Assembly: GCA_021820165.1 (NCBI GenBank)
Contig: JAKADW010000140.1
Location: 1 to 6,041, forward strand
DNA from: Bacillota bacterium
GTDB lineage: Bacteria; Bacillota_E; Sulfobacillia; Sulfobacillales; Sulfobacillaceae
Length of the DNA: 6,041 nucleotides
Direction: 5' to 3'
The translations under genes were made by a program, and so were the position numbers. Of this stretch, positions 5,244-6,041 are shown in pieces (the stretch's first letter is position 1; each line of letters opens with the position of its first letter). The notes beneath the pieces were generated by a model that saw nothing but the letters and a program-made list of their open reading frames with translations, made no database searches and was not told where the DNA came from.

Positions 5244-5631
5244 CCGTGCCATCCCGGTCTTTGTCCTCTTTAATGTACTGGAGGATCTTTTCGACCGATT
5301 GTTCGGAGACGCCGTACCCCCGTAGGGCGAGTACGACGTCGCCCACATCGGTTTCAGTCTCGGCTGGGTCGATCACCGGTAACAATTGAGAGACCGGGAT
5401 CCCGAGCACTTCTGCCGCATACCCAATGCGTTCGGTCGAGACGGTTTGCGGATCACCCCGCTCAATTTGTCGGAGCCAATCGAGGGAGATCAACCCGCGT
5501 TTGCTCTGGGGGTAGCGTTTCCGCAATAACACGTTCATTTCAAAGACCATTTCCAGCTGGGACAGTTTTTTGGCATGACGCGCTTCGCGAATCAATGCCC
5601 CAATCGTCTGAGAATCCGCTGCAATGCGCAT
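5182..5631 (-). CDS. XRE-family HTH regulator, candidate substrate of the adjacent protease
   Basis: The 149-residue protein starts with a Cro/C1-type domain: helix IGALIREARHAKKLSQ (10-25), then LISLDWLRQIERGD (47-60) containing the recognition helix, then RIGYAAEVLGIPVSQLLPV (68-86). Between the helices is about 15 extra residues (NVLLRKRYPQSKRG, 33-46), which stretches the usual HTH. A second helical region (94-125, GDVVLALRGYGVSEQSVEKI) may dimerise, and the tail is Pro/Glu-rich. It probably represses the rightward promoter at 5921-5949 and may regulate itself. The ATG at 5631 is chosen because AAAGGAG (5648-5642) lies 10 bases upstream; a GTG three codons earlier is only one base from that site. 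The 3' end overlaps the protease gene by 62 bp, so transcripts of the two would be antisense to each other. Confidence 0.85.
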   Translation of the reverse strand: MRIAADSQTIGALIREARHAKKLSQLEMVFEMNVLLRKRYPQSKRGLISLDWLRQIERGDPQTVSTERIGYAAEVLGIPVSQLLPVIDPAETETDVGDVVLALRGYGVSEQSVEKILQYIKEDKDRDGTVKEELGGPIPKPTEAPETGE

Positions 5632-5653
5632 ACAACACACACTCCTTTAACCC

Positions 5654-5682
5654 ATCATATCATGGCGCAGGCTATGACTCAA
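5654..5682 (-). promoter_or_regulatory. Sigma-A-type promoter of the XRE repressor gene
   Basis: On the minus strand TTGAGT (5682-5677) and TATGAT (5659-5654) are separated by exactly 17 bases; four and five of six bases match consensus. The predicted start near 5647 would place the ribosome site AAAGGAG at the very 5' end of the RNA, so the leader is extremely short. Confidence 0.6.
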
Positions 5683-5920
5683 TGCGAATGATGCATCCCG
5701 TGCCGTGCACAGCACCCGTGCAAGGATACGAGCTATGTCCGGTACCGTCATGGCGCACATCCCAAGATTGCCTTAGGCGCCGTGATGACTTCTCTAAAAA
5801 GCTCCCGTTCTGGATGTCGCGCACAACCCAGAATGCACCCAGACAAGACGCGTGTGGGCAAATCGAGTGAAATACGGAAATTTGACACTGCATTTGCGAT
5901 ACAAAAACCGTGTGAATTTC

Positions 5921-5949
5921 TTGACATTCGCACGCACGTGCGCTAAGAT
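5921..5949 (+). promoter_or_regulatory. Strong rightward promoter with a palindromic operator in the spacer
   Basis: A perfect -35 TTGACA (5921-5926) is followed after 17 bases by TAAGAT (5944-5949), four of six matches to TATAAT. A 10-bp perfect palindrome CGCACGTGCG (5933-5942) fills the spacer, an ideal place for a repressor dimer to block RNA polymerase. The XRE protein encoded to the left is the natural candidate. The promoter leads to the gene starting near 6013. Confidence 0.7.
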
Positions 5950-5974
5950 AATTAGTGAGAGATAAACCGAGAAT

Positions 5975-5998
5975 ATGCCATGGTTTCCATGGTACTGA
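5975..5998 (+). other. Short dyad and tiny frame MPWFPWY in the leader
   Basis: CCATGG (5978-5983) and CCATGG (5987-5992) form an inverted, and also direct, repeat around TTT, able to make a 6-bp hairpin with a 3-base loop. An ATG just before it gives the seven-codon frame MPWFPWY and a TGA, with two tryptophans and no good ribosome site (only GAGAG at 5956-5960). It lies in the leader of the next gene. An attenuating leader peptide is possible but unsupported beyond this. Confidence 0.25.
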
Positions 5999-6012
5999 AT
6001 CGGGAGGTTGTG

Positions 6013-6041
6013 GTGGACGAACAGGGGTGCGCGAGAACATA
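6013..6041 (+). CDS. Start of a gene cut by the window edge (product unknown)
   Basis: GGGAGG (6002-6007) is followed 5 bases later by GTG at 6013, giving MDEQGCART before the window ends. A GTG at 6010 in the same frame is nearer the ribosome site. A promoter with good boxes lies about 65 bases upstream. The frame has too few residues to identify. By analogy with phage and ICE control regions it may be the first gene of a repressed operon. Confidence 0.45.

Larger units (their letters stand above)
5632..6012. other. Divergent control region between the XRE repressor and the next gene
   Basis: These 381 bases hold the repressor's promoter at the left end and a rightward promoter, a small dyad and a tiny frame at the right end. 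In between, 5683-5920 shows no convincing gene; the open frames on both strands lack ribosome sites and read like chance sequence. GTGC/GCAC-rich words cluster at 5701-5721 (for example GTGCACAGCAC) and recur as CGCACGTGCG at 5933-5942, so both may be binding sites of one regulator. Confidence 0.5.

Noticed and set aside
5595..5870. Plus-strand open frame of 91 codons
   Set aside because: Starts inside the repressor gene on the other strand, no ribosome site, no domain.
5882..5905. Second TTGACA (5882-5887) as a promoter
   Set aside because: No acceptable -10 at 16-18 bases; the site at 5921 is far better.
5672..6040. Minus-strand open frame of 122 codons in the right control region
   Set aside because: It runs antisense across the promoter at 5921-5949, has no ribosome site visible, and its Cys/Pro/Ser-rich sequence looks like chance.
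1..6041. CRISPR array, tRNA, rRNA or insertion-sequence ends
   Set aside because: No regularly spaced repeats, no cloverleaf or rRNA words, no transposase or terminal repeats recognised by eye.

Overview
The window looks like accessory DNA of a GC-rich, low-temperature-independent Gram-positive lineage (Firmicutes sensu lato; an acidophilic Sulfobacillus-like host is a guess, not shown). Grounds are the strong AAGGAG-type ribosome sites, a mercuric reductase most like the Bacillus type in its catalytic residues, and a helix-turn-helix/TPR regulator paired with a small exported peptide, a signalling design known from Firmicutes. No rRNA, tRNA, CRISPR array or recognisable insertion sequence is visible.

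Left part (1-2673, + strand): a mercury-detoxification operon entered in the middle. It holds the tail of a probable thioredoxin-fold protein, then mercuric reductase merA, a 70-residue cytosolic heavy-metal-associated (HMA) protein with a GMxCxxC site, and an unrecognised protein of about six membrane segments fused to a small soluble domain ending in Cys-Cys. The soluble domain carries its own internal ribosome site and ATG. A metal-responsive regulator and the main promoter must lie before position 1.

Middle (2674-3015): a gap between convergent transcription units with a hairpin that could stop transcripts from both sides, and a doubtful small minus-strand reading frame.

Right part (3016-6041): a control module. 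A 420-residue XRE-type HTH regulator with TPR-like repeats (minus strand) is divergent, across 75 bp, from a 53-codon gene for a peptide with a clear export signal and a short C-terminal tail. This is the layout of an RRNPPA (Rap/Rgg/NprR/PlcR/PrgX/AimR-type) quorum-sensing receptor and its pheromone precursor. Next on the plus strand is an ImmA/IrrE-type zinc protease, preceded by striking inverted repeats, one of which contains its ribosome site. It converges on, and overlaps by 62 bp, an XRE-family repressor gene on the minus strand. On the far side of that repressor is a good forward promoter with a palindrome in its spacer, leading to a gene cut by the window edge.

Working model (inference): peptide sensing by the TPR receptor controls the peptide gene and perhaps the protease. 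The protease would inactivate the XRE repressor, which would hold down the promoter at 5921-5949 and the genes to the right. The component list parallels the RapI-PhrI / ImmA-ImmR control of ICEBs1 and some prophages, so the genes beyond position 6041 may be a mobile element. The peptide gene, overlooked by length-filtered gene calling, is the key item in this window.
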